Shown here piece after piece: positions 8,461 through 16,341 of a stretch of 43,015 bases of DNA. The first letter of the stretch is position 1, and every line of letters starts with the position of its first letter. Location of the stretch: NCBI GenBank assembly GCA_002315325.1, contig DCGU01000065.1:1-43015 (forward strand), written 5' to 3'. The DNA is from Clostridiales bacterium UBA1770 (GTDB lineage: Bacteria > Bacillota > Clostridia > Oscillospirales > CAG-272). The notes below the pieces were generated by a model that made no database searches, had not been told where the DNA came from, and saw only the letters and a program-made list of their open reading frames with translations. A program made the translations under genes and the position numbers.

Positions 8461-9288
8461 GTGGAAAAAATAAAAAAATGGCTGCTTCCATTGGGTATGT
8501 GGCTGGTTTTTGAAATCATTGCCGTGGCGCTTTGGCTGACGAAAGATAACCTTTTTTATCTGCTAAATTTCAGTTATATCGGCACGTCCATTTCATTGGG
8601 ACTGTTTCTGTTCGGGCAGAACTGTAAACACGCACGCAGGATTGTGCAGCTGTTGGTCGGCCTATATATGCTGGTGTATCTCGGCGTTATCTGTCAGGAA
8701 AATATGCAAATCGAGGGATTTTGGTATTACCTGTTTACCGGCGTTTTTGAAGCGGCAACGATTCATTATTCCGTGGCAAAGATATTTGGGCCGTTGCTGT
8801 TTGGCCGCGGCTGGTGCGGCTATGCCTGTTGGACGGCAATGGTGCTGGACTTCCTGCCGTATAAACGGCCGCAAACACCGCGAAAGAAAATCGGGTTTAT
8901 CCGCTATATCACGTTTGCTGCCTCGCTTGTGTTTGTGGCAGCGCTGTTCCTCTCGCACGCGGGCAATATAGAGCGGATTATGTTTTGGGCTTTTATCATC
9001 GGCAACGTTCTGTATTATGCGGCGGGCATTATTTTGGCGCTTGTCTTCAAAGATAATCGGGCCTTTTGCAAATACGTTTGCCCGATTACGGTATTTTTAA
9101 AACCGATGAGCTATTTTTCGCTGTTTCGTGTGAAATGCGATACAAACAAATGCATTTCCTGCGGCAAGTGCAAACGCGTTTGTCCCATGGACGTTGACGT
9201 GACGGATAATTCCCGCCGGCGGGAAAACGGGACGGAGTGCATTCTTTGCATGGAGTGCGTTAAAGAGTGCCCCAAAAAAGCATTATGA
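8461..9288 (+). CDS. Membrane-bound 4Fe-4S protein, NapH-like
   Basis: A 275-residue protein with about five hydrophobic segments and a C-terminal double-cluster ferredoxin domain. CISCGKCKRVCP and CILCMECVKECP bind two 4Fe-4S clusters, and CGYAC and CKYVCP are the additional cysteine motifs of the NapH/MauN/YccM group. It probably passes electrons between a membrane donor and an unknown partner reductase; no reductase lies beside it. I choose GTG at 8461 because GGTGGAGG sits just upstream; the frame extends further to an ATG at 8389, but that extension is not typical of the family. Confidence 0.85.
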   Translation: MEKIKKWLLPLGMWLVFEIIAVALWLTKDNLFYLLNFSYIGTSISLGLFLFGQNCKHARRIVQLLVGLYMLVYLGVICQENMQIEGFWYYLFTGVFEAATIHYSVAKIFGPLLFGRGWCGYACWTAMVLDFLPYKRPQTPRKKIGFIRYITFAASLVFVAALFLSHAGNIERIMFWAFIIGNVLYYAAGIILALVFKDNRAFCKYVCPITVFLKPMSYFSLFRVKCDTNKCISCGKCKRVCPMDVDVTDNSRRRENGTECILCMECVKECPKKAL

Positions 9289-9397
9289 TGACGGTCTTGC
9301 GGCCCTTCATATGCCCGGCATTGGTCTGCGGGCTGTGATGAACCGCCTGTAAGGTGCGTGTCGTACACTTACATTGTGACCCAAGGGGGTGTCAAAA

Positions 9398-9913
9398 ATG
9401 AACGATAATTATTATTTGGATGACCTGATTGGGGCCCTGGAACGGGACGTCGTGATGGAACGATATTATCCCCTGATTGCGTACAAAGATGCATTGGCAG
9501 CCATTTTGGAAAAGGCCGGTGCGACCCGAAAAGATTTGGTCACCGATGCGGTGACGGAAGAAATCCGTGCGGCACTGGGCAATCCGACGGCAGGTCTTTT
9601 TGCCCGCTATATCCATATCTACGATTTCAATCCGTCTAAATTGAAAGAAATAAAAGGGTATCTCGGGACGAAAGAGTATGACGACCTATCGAACCTATTG
9701 CGACTTCCCGGGGTGAGGCTGTTGCGTGCCGAACTGTATCTGCGCAGCGGTGTGACGCTTGCCGTGCTTGCCGAAAAGACCACACAGGAAATCCGCGATA
9801 TGGTCAGGGACTGTATTCAACGGGAGAACTTGCCACTCATCGTTCCCCAACCCAAAGAAGTGAACTGCCACAGGGCAGTTGCCAAAATGATTCTGCATAC
9901 GGTTACGTTGTAA
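9398..9913 (+). CDS. Conserved hypothetical with helix-hairpin-helix-like C-terminus
   Basis: A 171-residue, mostly helical protein. The stretch LPGVRLLRAELYLRSGV followed by TLAVLAEKTTQEI (about 105-135) resembles the helix-hairpin-helix pattern of proteins that end in 'LPGIG..RA..L...GI.TL.ELA', seen in DNA-binding and DUF4332-like domains. The N-terminal YYLDDLIGALERDVVMERYY is highly charged. No membrane segment. The ATG at 9398 has AAGGGGG 8 bases before it. No known function; DNA binding is only suggested by the hairpin pattern. Confidence 0.6.
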   Translation: MNDNYYLDDLIGALERDVVMERYYPLIAYKDALAAILEKAGATRKDLVTDAVTEEIRAALGNPTAGLFARYIHIYDFNPSKLKEIKGYLGTKEYDDLSNLLRLPGVRLLRAELYLRSGVTLAVLAEKTTQEIRDMVRDCIQRENLPLIVPQPKEVNCHRAVAKMILHTVTL

Positions 9914-10009
9914 CGCCGACAGCTTGGAATGCATAAAGCATTGTGAGCGCAATCATCATAGAAAAGAACGGGGAAAATTGATTTTTCGTTCGATATGGAA
10001 TGGTAAGAT

Positions 10010-10801
10010 ATGAAAATAGGCATTTTTTACGATAATTTAACGTCCGGCATTTGGCAGGGCAAAGACTGCAAAGAGGTACTTCCGATTGCAAAAGAGGTCG
10101 GCATCGAATATCTCGAAATGAACTGGGTTGACCTTGCCGCAGCGGGACCGGATTTCGCACGTTACGTGCATTCGCTCGGCATGGCATTCGCCGTATATTT
10201 GTTCACCGACGAAAACGGGATAACGCTCCTCGGTTCGAAAGCCGAAGACGAACTTGTGCGGATGAAGGAATACGGCATTGAAAATCTTTTGATGGTATAC
10301 GCCATGCACTATCCCGCAGGAGCCGATAAAAACGTTGCAAAGGCAAAAATCATAAAATCGCTCCGCTCCTTAACGGAAAAAGCCACGGCATACGGCATAA
10401 AAGTCACTTTCGAGGATTTTGACAACAATAACATCCCGTGCGGCGGCTGCACCGACCTTTTGGCGTATGCCGCGGAAGCACCGGGGCTGTCGTTTACGTT
10501 TGACACCGGGAACTTCATCTTTTTCGGTGAAAACCTAATGGAAACGTACCCGTTGCTGAAAGAGAAAATCGTGCACGTTCACGTCAAAGACAGAACGTCG
10601 CTTACCGACCTTACCCCCTGTGTCCCGGGGCAGGGATGTCTTCCTCTTGCGGATTTTTTGCACGCGCTTTGTGCCGACGGTTATGACGGCCGGCTTTCCA
10701 TCGAGATGTTCGGCGCGCCTATGAGCCGCGATGCGCTCACGTCTGCCGTCAGCTTTATTAAAACCAATTTCCAAGCCGGTGTGCTTTCATCCGGTTGTTA
10801 A
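10010..10801 (+). CDS. Sugar phosphate isomerase/epimerase (xylose isomerase-like TIM barrel)
   Basis: A 263-residue AP-endonuclease-2 / xylose-isomerase-like barrel. The four usual metal ligands are visible in order: Glu in TFEDF, Asp in TFDTGN, His in HVHVKD and Glu in SIEMF. Family members isomerise or epimerise free or phosphorylated sugars or inosose-type cyclitols in the cytoplasm. The start follows only a weak GGTAAGAT site, and no clear promoter is seen in the preceding 96 bases. It leads into a PHP gene 42 bases downstream, which suggests a shared small catabolic unit. Exact substrate unknown. Confidence 0.82.
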   Translation: MKIGIFYDNLTSGIWQGKDCKEVLPIAKEVGIEYLEMNWVDLAAAGPDFARYVHSLGMAFAVYLFTDENGITLLGSKAEDELVRMKEYGIENLLMVYAMHYPAGADKNVAKAKIIKSLRSLTEKATAYGIKVTFEDFDNNNIPCGGCTDLLAYAAEAPGLSFTFDTGNFIFFGENLMETYPLLKEKIVHVHVKDRTSLTDLTPCVPGQGCLPLADFLHALCADGYDGRLSIEMFGAPMSRDALTSAVSFIKTNFQAGVLSSGC

Positions 10802-10817
10802 ACGTAAAAATACGAAG

Positions 10818-10830
10818 CCGCCGCAGGCGG
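10818..10830 (+). promoter_or_regulatory. Second copy of the leader hairpin at a Shine-Dalgarno site
   Basis: CCGCCGCAGGCGG is identical to 5021-5033 and directly touches AAAGGAG, the ribosome binding site of the PHP gene (ATG 10844). Confidence 0.5.
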
Positions 10831-10843
10831 AAAGGAGCTATTT

Positions 10844-11872
10844 ATGGCTAAATTGGATTTGCTCCCGGGTACGGGTTCTTTTTACAAGGCAAATTTGCAC
10901 ACGCACAGCACGGTGTCCGACGGTCAACTGACGCCGGCTCAACTGAAAGAAATGTACGTCCGTCACGGCTATCAGATTTTGGCATTGACCGACCACGAGC
11001 TGCTGGTTGATCATTCGGACCTCAATGACGATAATTTTTTGACCCTGACGTCCTATGAATACGCCATCATCGAAAGCGTGGAGGGCGGGTATCCGGTTGC
11101 CCGCACCATCGAGTTCAACCTGTTCGCCAAGGAACCGCATAACCTGACACAGGTTTGCTTTGATTACGCCGCGGCAGCGACGCCTTACTACAAGGAATAT
11201 TGGCGTGCTAAGGACGTCAAATACGTCGGTGAACCCTACAAAAAGCAATTCGGTTTAAAGTGCGCGCAAGAAGTGATTGACGCCGCCAATGCCAACGGTT
11301 TTTTGATCAGTCTCAACCATCCGCGCTATTCCATGATTACACCGGAATTCTTCGGGCAGCTGCACGGCCTGTTCGCCATGGAGGTCTATAACCATATTTC
11401 CTTTATGTGCGAGGGCGTGGAGGACTGCAATATCCATATGTATGAGGAAATGCTGGCAAAGTACCCCAACCTATATTGCATTGCGGCGGATGACGCACAC
11501 ACGTGGTGCGACAGCGATAACGCCTATTGCGATAAGTTCGGCGGATTTGTGATGATTAAGGCACCGAAACTGGAATACGGCGCCGTCATCAACGCCTTGG
11601 AGCAGGGCCATTTCTATGCGTCCACCGGCCCCGAGATTTTTGAGCTGTACGTCGAGGACGGTAAGGTGCACCTGACCTGCTCCCCGGCACAGTACGTGAC
11701 CATGAACGGACGCTACCGGAATAATCGTATCGCGGCGGCGCCGGTTGACGGGGCGTTGACCGAGGTGACGTTTGACGTGATTCCGGAGGAAGAATATATG
11801 CGTTTCACGGTATTCGACCATCACGGCAAGCGCGCCTACACGCACGCTTATCCCGTATCCGCGGTTATTTGA
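10844..11872 (+). CDS. PHP-domain metal-dependent hydrolase
   Basis: A 342-residue protein with PHP metal-binding motifs: NLHTHSTVSDG (His19, His21), ALTDHE, SLNHPR and AADDAHTW. These bind up to three divalent metals and usually hydrolyse phosphoesters; histidinol-phosphate phosphatase and nucleotide-processing enzymes are relatives. After the PHP part (about 1-245) a beta-rich tail of about 90 residues follows, as in PHP proteins found in carbohydrate clusters. Cytoplasmic. The start lies behind AAAGGAG. It is placed between a sugar isomerase and an acetylesterase, so a sugar-phosphate or glycan-derived substrate is plausible but unproven. Confidence 0.85.
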   Translation: MAKLDLLPGTGSFYKANLHTHSTVSDGQLTPAQLKEMYVRHGYQILALTDHELLVDHSDLNDDNFLTLTSYEYAIIESVEGGYPVARTIEFNLFAKEPHNLTQVCFDYAAAATPYYKEYWRAKDVKYVGEPYKKQFGLKCAQEVIDAANANGFLISLNHPRYSMITPEFFGQLHGLFAMEVYNHISFMCEGVEDCNIHMYEEMLAKYPNLYCIAADDAHTWCDSDNAYCDKFGGFVMIKAPKLEYGAVINALEQGHFYASTGPEIFELYVEDGKVHLTCSPAQYVTMNGRYRNNRIAAAPVDGALTEVTFDVIPEEEYMRFTVFDHHGKRAYTHAYPVSAVI

Positions 11873-11923
11873 TGATGAAAAATATGCGTTTTTAACAGTA
11901 ACGTAAGAACAGGAGAGAATACT

Positions 11924-13264
11924 ATGCAGCACAGTAACGTTCAAAATTATCAGATTTTTCAAAGAAATGCAGACGGCTATGCGCCGATTTGCTACCATGG
12001 TGTGCAAACGCCGGCCATTGAAGAAAACCAAAGAATTCTCGCACGCATTGTGCGTGAAACCGACAACCTGGAATTGATTCCCTGGACAACTTGCATGACA
12101 CAGACCAAGGATGGCGGTACGGCATGGAGCCTGGACGTCAACGTGCCGGAAGGCGGCCTTTACCGTTTTGAGGCGCAGGTAATGCCCATAACGACCTCGC
12201 CCGAATGGGGCACCCGTATCGACTGTGCCTACCACGTCGGCGTGGGTGACGTGTACGTTATGGCAGGGCAGAGCAATATGACCGGTTACGCCAGGGACTT
12301 TGCTTATGACCCGCCGACACTGGGGGTTCATGCCTTCACGCGGCAGGGCAATTGGGCCTTGGCAGTCCACCCGTTGGGCGATTCCATCGACAGCCCCTAC
12401 GGTTACAGTGAAAACTGCTCCGGTACCTCTCCGGCACTTTCCTTTGCACGCCGGCTGCATGAGGAATTAAATATACCGATTGGTTTGGTGCCTGCTGCCA
12501 TCGGCGGAACAGCTCTGGCCGAATGGGACCCCGAGCAGGACGGCGGCTGTTACAAGCGTATGTGTGCATTCCTGGCGGACGCCGGTGCGTTCAAGGGTAT
12601 GATTTGGCTGCAGGGCTGCTCGGATACGGCCGAGGCCGCACGGGCAGAATCCTATTTGGATAATTTCAAGCGTATCTTGGGATTGTGGCGCAAGCAATTC
12701 GGTCATTTCCCGATGATTACGGCGCAGCTCAACCGCTGGGTTGCCCTGAACGACGGGCATTTGGACCGTGAATGGGGATTGGTCGTGGAGGCGCAAAGAC
12801 AGGCAGCCATGACGATTCCGGACGTCTATCTCGTGGCCACGTTGGATTTGTCCGGCACCGACGGTATTCACAATGGTTCCGGTGCCAACGTTGTCATCGG
12901 TGAGCGCATGGCCATGGTGACGCTCAAAAATCTGTACGGCAAAATGGGATTGGATACGCCCAACGTGACGCGCGTGGAGCGCGTGGCAAATGCCGACAAC
13001 GTCGTGCGCGTGTGGCTTACCCCCGGCTTCCGGGTTCGTGCCATGGATAACGTGGCGTTCGGAATGAATATCGAGGACGAAAACGGCCTCATCGATTGCA
13101 CGACCTGTGTGCCCGAAAAGGACTATTTGACCGTAACGGCAGCGCGTCCCATCGGCAAAAACGCTGCGTTCCATTATGCATGGCGGTCACAGCCGCCTGT
13201 TTTCGCGGCAAGGGATTGCTGCGGGGTACCTTTGCCGGCTTGCTACAACGTTCCTATTGAATAA
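11924..13264 (+). CDS. SASA-type carbohydrate acetylesterase (sialate O-acetylesterase-like)
   Basis: A 446-residue SGNH-type esterase of the DUF303/SASA group. GQSNM carries the nucleophile Ser117, AAIGGTALAEW is the Gly-containing block, and GTDGIHNGS holds Asp313 and His316 of the triad. A short beta-sandwich precedes and follows the SGNH domain. Such enzymes remove O-acetyl groups from sialic acid, xylan or mannan oligomers. No signal peptide, so it would deacetylate imported oligosaccharides before glycosidases act. The start follows AGGAGAG. Downstream lie a long hairpin and the DEP-motif protein gene. Substrate is not determined by sequence. Confidence 0.82.
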   Translation: MQHSNVQNYQIFQRNADGYAPICYHGVQTPAIEENQRILARIVRETDNLELIPWTTCMTQTKDGGTAWSLDVNVPEGGLYRFEAQVMPITTSPEWGTRIDCAYHVGVGDVYVMAGQSNMTGYARDFAYDPPTLGVHAFTRQGNWALAVHPLGDSIDSPYGYSENCSGTSPALSFARRLHEELNIPIGLVPAAIGGTALAEWDPEQDGGCYKRMCAFLADAGAFKGMIWLQGCSDTAEAARAESYLDNFKRILGLWRKQFGHFPMITAQLNRWVALNDGHLDREWGLVVEAQRQAAMTIPDVYLVATLDLSGTDGIHNGSGANVVIGERMAMVTLKNLYGKMGLDTPNVTRVERVANADNVVRVWLTPGFRVRAMDNVAFGMNIEDENGLIDCTTCVPEKDYLTVTAARPIGKNAAFHYAWRSQPPVFAARDCCGVPLPACYNVPIE

Positions 13265-13391
13265 CGGAACCGTCAAAAAAGCGCCGACCGGAAAAGCTAT
13301 ATATGCTTTTTTGATTTTCACAATAATGATTTCTTGCGTGTAAGCTTTCGCACTTACAAGAAATATTATAAAAGGAACGAGCTTTTCCTAC

Positions 13392-13464
13392 CGCCGATTT
13401 CCCCCCTCGCAGTACGGTTGTACAGCTATCGGGGGGGGAAGATCGGCGTTTCTGCATCTTTTTT
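13392..13464 (+). terminator. Long GC hairpin, probable terminator or structured leader
   Basis: CGCCGATTTCCCCCC and following bases (13392-13409) pair with 13430-13448 in an 18-base stem with one bulged G. The 20-base loop contains its own GTAC-GGTT-GTAC hairpin. An interrupted T-run, TTTCTGCATCTTTTTT, follows. It lies 128 bases after the acetylesterase and 160 before the next gene. The rest of 13265-13623 holds a weak GAAAAGC/GCTTTT hairpin near 13291, an imperfect TTCTTG/CAAGAA hairpin near 13330-13365, and no convincing promoter. Confidence 0.6.
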
Positions 13465-13623
13465 ACCTGGTTCCTGTTTGGTCGTGAAAAAAAGTACAAA
13501 ATGAAAAAAGAAACCGACAGTGAACTACATCCGTTTGACACGTTTGGTACAGTCAATCGGACATGTCGTTCTACCGAACGATTTTAGTATTACTTCAACG
13601 ACGAAAAAGGATGGTATCTTAAC

Positions 13624-14859
13624 ATGAAACCTATGACAACGTCTAAATCGCAGCAGTATCATTTCCCCAAATTCCTGATGAGCGGGTACGGCGGGTCTAT
13701 TCACCCCGTCACGGATGAAAAATGTCGGGAACTGGTTGCCGGCGGCTACAATGCCGTGCACGCCGGTTGGGAGAGTGTTGAAGACAATATAGCCGATATC
13801 AATAAACTGAACGAATACGGCATCGTGTGTGACGTATTGAACGATTGGCGCATCCGAAGTTTGGGAACCGCAGCAGCCGTTGATCAGTACACGTATGAAG
13901 AAATTCGCGACATTATCGCCGCCGTGGAAGCAGACTATGCCGGCCGGTGTGAGTTTTTGGGGTATCATCTGGGGGATGAGCCGTCCGCGGCACGGTTCCC
14001 CGTGTTCGCTATGGTGGTGAAGGCCCTTCACGAGGTGAACCCGGCACGGGAAGCCTTTGTCAATTTGTTTCCTTGCTACGCCTCGTCGGAACAACTGGGA
14101 ACGCCCGACTACGAAACCTATTTACAGACGTTCGTTGAAACGGTAGGCCCCATGTTCATTGGCTACGATAATTATCCGTTCGTATTGGATAAGAACGGAA
14201 AGCGCGGCGTTTGGGAATCACATTACGTGCGCAACCTGGCTTCCGTGCGCAATTGTGCTGCCGATGCCGGTTTGGATTGTCACGTGATTGTCCAATTGGA
14301 TAAATGGAGCGAGTATACGGACGAAGTTGGGCCCACACAAACCTTGTGGAACGTGAATTTGGCCCTGGCGTACGGTTTTAAACGCATTGAATATTTTACC
14401 TACTTCCGTGAAAACCGGCCAGAATTCGCCGAATTTAAAACCGAGGGCTTTGACGACAGAATGTACGAGGCCTCCAAATACGCCAATCTGAAGACCATCA
14501 AGGTCGGGGAAGAACTGCTGGACAAGACGTCAACAGCCGTCTTTGCGTACGGTGCGCTGTCCGATGCTGTGCGGGAAACCGCCTACGTGTCCGATGCGGG
14601 CCTGGGCGAAATCAGCGGTGAAGGACGTGCGATTATCGGTACGTTTGACGACGGCTCCGTTTATTTTGTCAATCGCGCCGCGTATGAAGGCCCGGCATCC
14701 ACCTATCTGCTCGGTGGTTACACGGCAGACTTGGAATGGTTCGACCCGGAGAGCGGCGTTTGGAAAGACGCATCGGCCTGCGCAGCCATGACCAAGACGG
14801 CAGACGGTTGGAGCATTACGCTGTCCCCGGCGGAGGCCGTATTATTCCGTGCAAAATAA
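13624..14859 (+). CDS. Uncharacterised TIM-barrel glycosidase-like protein, DEP motif
   Basis: A 411-residue protein I cannot place in a named family. Its pattern is that of a TIM barrel: a strand ending in YHLGDEPSA with adjacent Asp118-Glu119, a strand ending in GYDNY (Asp182, Tyr184), and a late strand RIEYFTYFREN, followed by a beta-sandwich tail (about 310-411) of the kind that closes retaining glycosidases. The protein at 35786 has the same order of motifs. The adjacent Asp-Glu resembles the GH123/DUF4091 pair. No signal peptide. The gene neighbours an acetylesterase and a nucleoside phosphorylase. The start at 13624 has only a weak AAAGGATGG site; the ATG nine bases later is an alternative. 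Confidence 0.65.
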   Translation: MKPMTTSKSQQYHFPKFLMSGYGGSIHPVTDEKCRELVAGGYNAVHAGWESVEDNIADINKLNEYGIVCDVLNDWRIRSLGTAAAVDQYTYEEIRDIIAAVEADYAGRCEFLGYHLGDEPSAARFPVFAMVVKALHEVNPAREAFVNLFPCYASSEQLGTPDYETYLQTFVETVGPMFIGYDNYPFVLDKNGKRGVWESHYVRNLASVRNCAADAGLDCHVIVQLDKWSEYTDEVGPTQTLWNVNLALAYGFKRIEYFTYFRENRPEFAEFKTEGFDDRMYEASKYANLKTIKVGEELLDKTSTAVFAYGALSDAVRETAYVSDAGLGEISGEGRAIIGTFDDGSVYFVNRAAYEGPASTYLLGGYTADLEWFDPESGVWKDASACAAMTKTADGWSITLSPAEAVLFRAK

Positions 14860-14982
14860 AAGTGTCATTGTCCCGCGGGTATGGGATGAAAAAGAAGGTG
14901 AAGTGTTACGTTAAACGATTTTTATGACGCTGAAAGTGAGTCTGTTATCAATTTCGAGGCGTTTTACGGCCCGAAAAAGCAT

Positions 14983-15657
14983 TTGGTGCATAAATGTATC
15001 CTGATTTTTTCAAAGAGCATTTATGACCATATGCTGCAGCAATATGACTGTACGCAGATTGCGACGATAGGTGCCTGCAACGGCAGCATCCCCGTTTGGG
15101 CTTTTGCGCACAAGGGCGAACAGGTGGCGTTTTATCTGTCCCCGATAGGGTCCGCCTTGGCAGGCGGGAACGTGGCCGAGGTCAATCACTTAACGGGTGC
15201 GGACAAATTCATTATGTTCGGCTCGTGCGGCAGTTTGGACGGGGCAAAAACGGCCGGTAAGTTTATTGTGCCGACCGACGCTTACCGCGGGGAAGGGTTG
15301 TCCTATTACTATGCCCCGGCGGCAGACTATATCGCTGTAAAGAATGCGGACAAAATCGCCGGCATTTTTGAGGAATTGTCTCTTCCGTACGTGAAGGGGC
15401 GGGTTTGGACCACGGATTCCATGCTGCGCGAAACCGTCAACCTGGTGAAGAAAAGAAGAAGCGAGGGGTGTATCGCGGTCGAAATGGAATTGGCCGGCGT
15501 GCAGGCCGTGTGCAACTTCTTTGGCTTTGAATTGTACGATTTCCTGGCAGCGGGCGACGTGCTTGCCGACGATGCCTACAGCATTGCCAACCTGGCCGAT
15601 GCCAACCACAATTTGGATAAACTGCAAATTGCCTTGGAAATCGCCGAAAGAATTTGA
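14983..15657 (+). CDS. Nucleoside phosphorylase family protein, true start unclear
   Basis: A 224-residue PNP/UDP phosphorylase domain protein. FGSCGSL is the phosphate/ribose-binding glycine motif and AVEMELAG is the ribose-binding Glu-Met-Glu of the family. Members cleave purine or pyrimidine nucleosides with phosphate. TTG at 14983 is the first usable start, but the same frame continues upstream to 14902 and encodes TLNDFYDAESES and FEAFYGPKK, which look like the authentic N-terminus. No ATG, GTG or TTG exists in that extension, which begins directly after a stop. AAGAAGGTG lies at the right distance from GTT at 14905, so the original start may have been lost or be non-canonical. Confidence 0.7.
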   Translation: MVHKCILIFSKSIYDHMLQQYDCTQIATIGACNGSIPVWAFAHKGEQVAFYLSPIGSALAGGNVAEVNHLTGADKFIMFGSCGSLDGAKTAGKFIVPTDAYRGEGLSYYYAPAADYIAVKNADKIAGIFEELSLPYVKGRVWTTDSMLRETVNLVKKRRSEGCIAVEMELAGVQAVCNFFGFELYDFLAAGDVLADDAYSIANLADANHNLDKLQIALEIAERI

Positions 15658-15711
15658 TTTTACGCCATATCGGAACGAGGCGCTGTGGCAAGTATGACGT
15701 AGGAGGTCCTT

Positions 15712-16278
15712 ATGAATCACCTGGGGACGAAGACAATTGAAACCGAGCGGCTGATTTTGCGTAAGTTCAGACAAAACGACGCGGAGGCCGCTTTCCGCAA
15801 CTGGACCGGCGACGACGCTGTCACCAAATATCTGCGCTGGCCGACGCACCGCGATTTGGAAACCACGCAGCGCGTTATCAACGATTGGGTGAATGACAGC
15901 CAAAACGGTGATTTTTATCAATGGGCCATTGAACTCAAGGAAATCGGGGAGCCCATCGGTACGATATCCGTGGTCGGATGCAACGAAAAACTCGATATTC
16001 TGCATATCGGGTATTGCATCGGCAGTAAATGGTGGCACAGGGGCATTACTTCGGAGGCGTTTGCCGCGATTATCCCGTTTTTGTTCGACGAGGTCGGCGC
16101 CAACCGCATTGAATCACAGCACGACCCCAATAATCCCCATTCCGGCAACGTTATGAAAAAATGTGGCCTGAAGTATGAGGGGACGCTGCGCTGTGCCGAC
16201 TTTAACAATCAGGGCATTGTTGACGCCTGTACGTACAGCATCCTGAAGGAAGAATGGCAAAACGCAACGCGCCAGTGA
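15712..16278 (+). CDS. GNAT N-acetyltransferase, RimJ/RimL type
   Basis: A 188-residue member of the RimJ/RimL branch. It opens with TKTIETERLILRKF, has the central GYCIGSKWWHRGITSEA acetyl-CoA loop and the C-terminal NPHSGNVMKKCGLKYEG motif. Such enzymes acetylate protein N-termini or small amines; the acceptor here is unknown. The start is preceded by a perfect AGGAGG seven bases away. A bidirectional terminator separates it from the convergent alpha-galactosidase gene. Unrelated to the surrounding glycosidases as far as can be seen. Confidence 0.88.
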   Translation: MNHLGTKTIETERLILRKFRQNDAEAAFRNWTGDDAVTKYLRWPTHRDLETTQRVINDWVNDSQNGDFYQWAIELKEIGEPIGTISVVGCNEKLDILHIGYCIGSKWWHRGITSEAFAAIIPFLFDEVGANRIESQHDPNNPHSGNVMKKCGLKYEGTLRCADFNNQGIVDACTYSILKEEWQNATRQ

Positions 16279-16292
16279 TGATGGCAAACATG

Positions 16293-16326
16293 AAAAAAGG
16301 AACCCCCGTGCGGAGGTTCCTTTTTT
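16293..16326. terminator. Bidirectional intrinsic terminator
   Basis: AAAAAAGGAACC and GGTTCCTTTTTT form the stem, with inner CCG/CGG pairs, between two convergent genes. Confidence 0.92.
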
Positions 16327-16341
16327 GATAGGTGAATACGT

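Noticed and set aside
9940..9950. ATTGTGAGCGC, equal to half of an ideal lac operator
   Set aside because: The other half is missing, the centre is not symmetric and there is no LacI-type gene. Probably chance.
14885..14927. Short frame MKKKVKCYVKRFL before the nucleoside phosphorylase
   Set aside because: Thirteen codons in a different frame; no ribosome binding site at a good distance and no sign of a leader peptide role.
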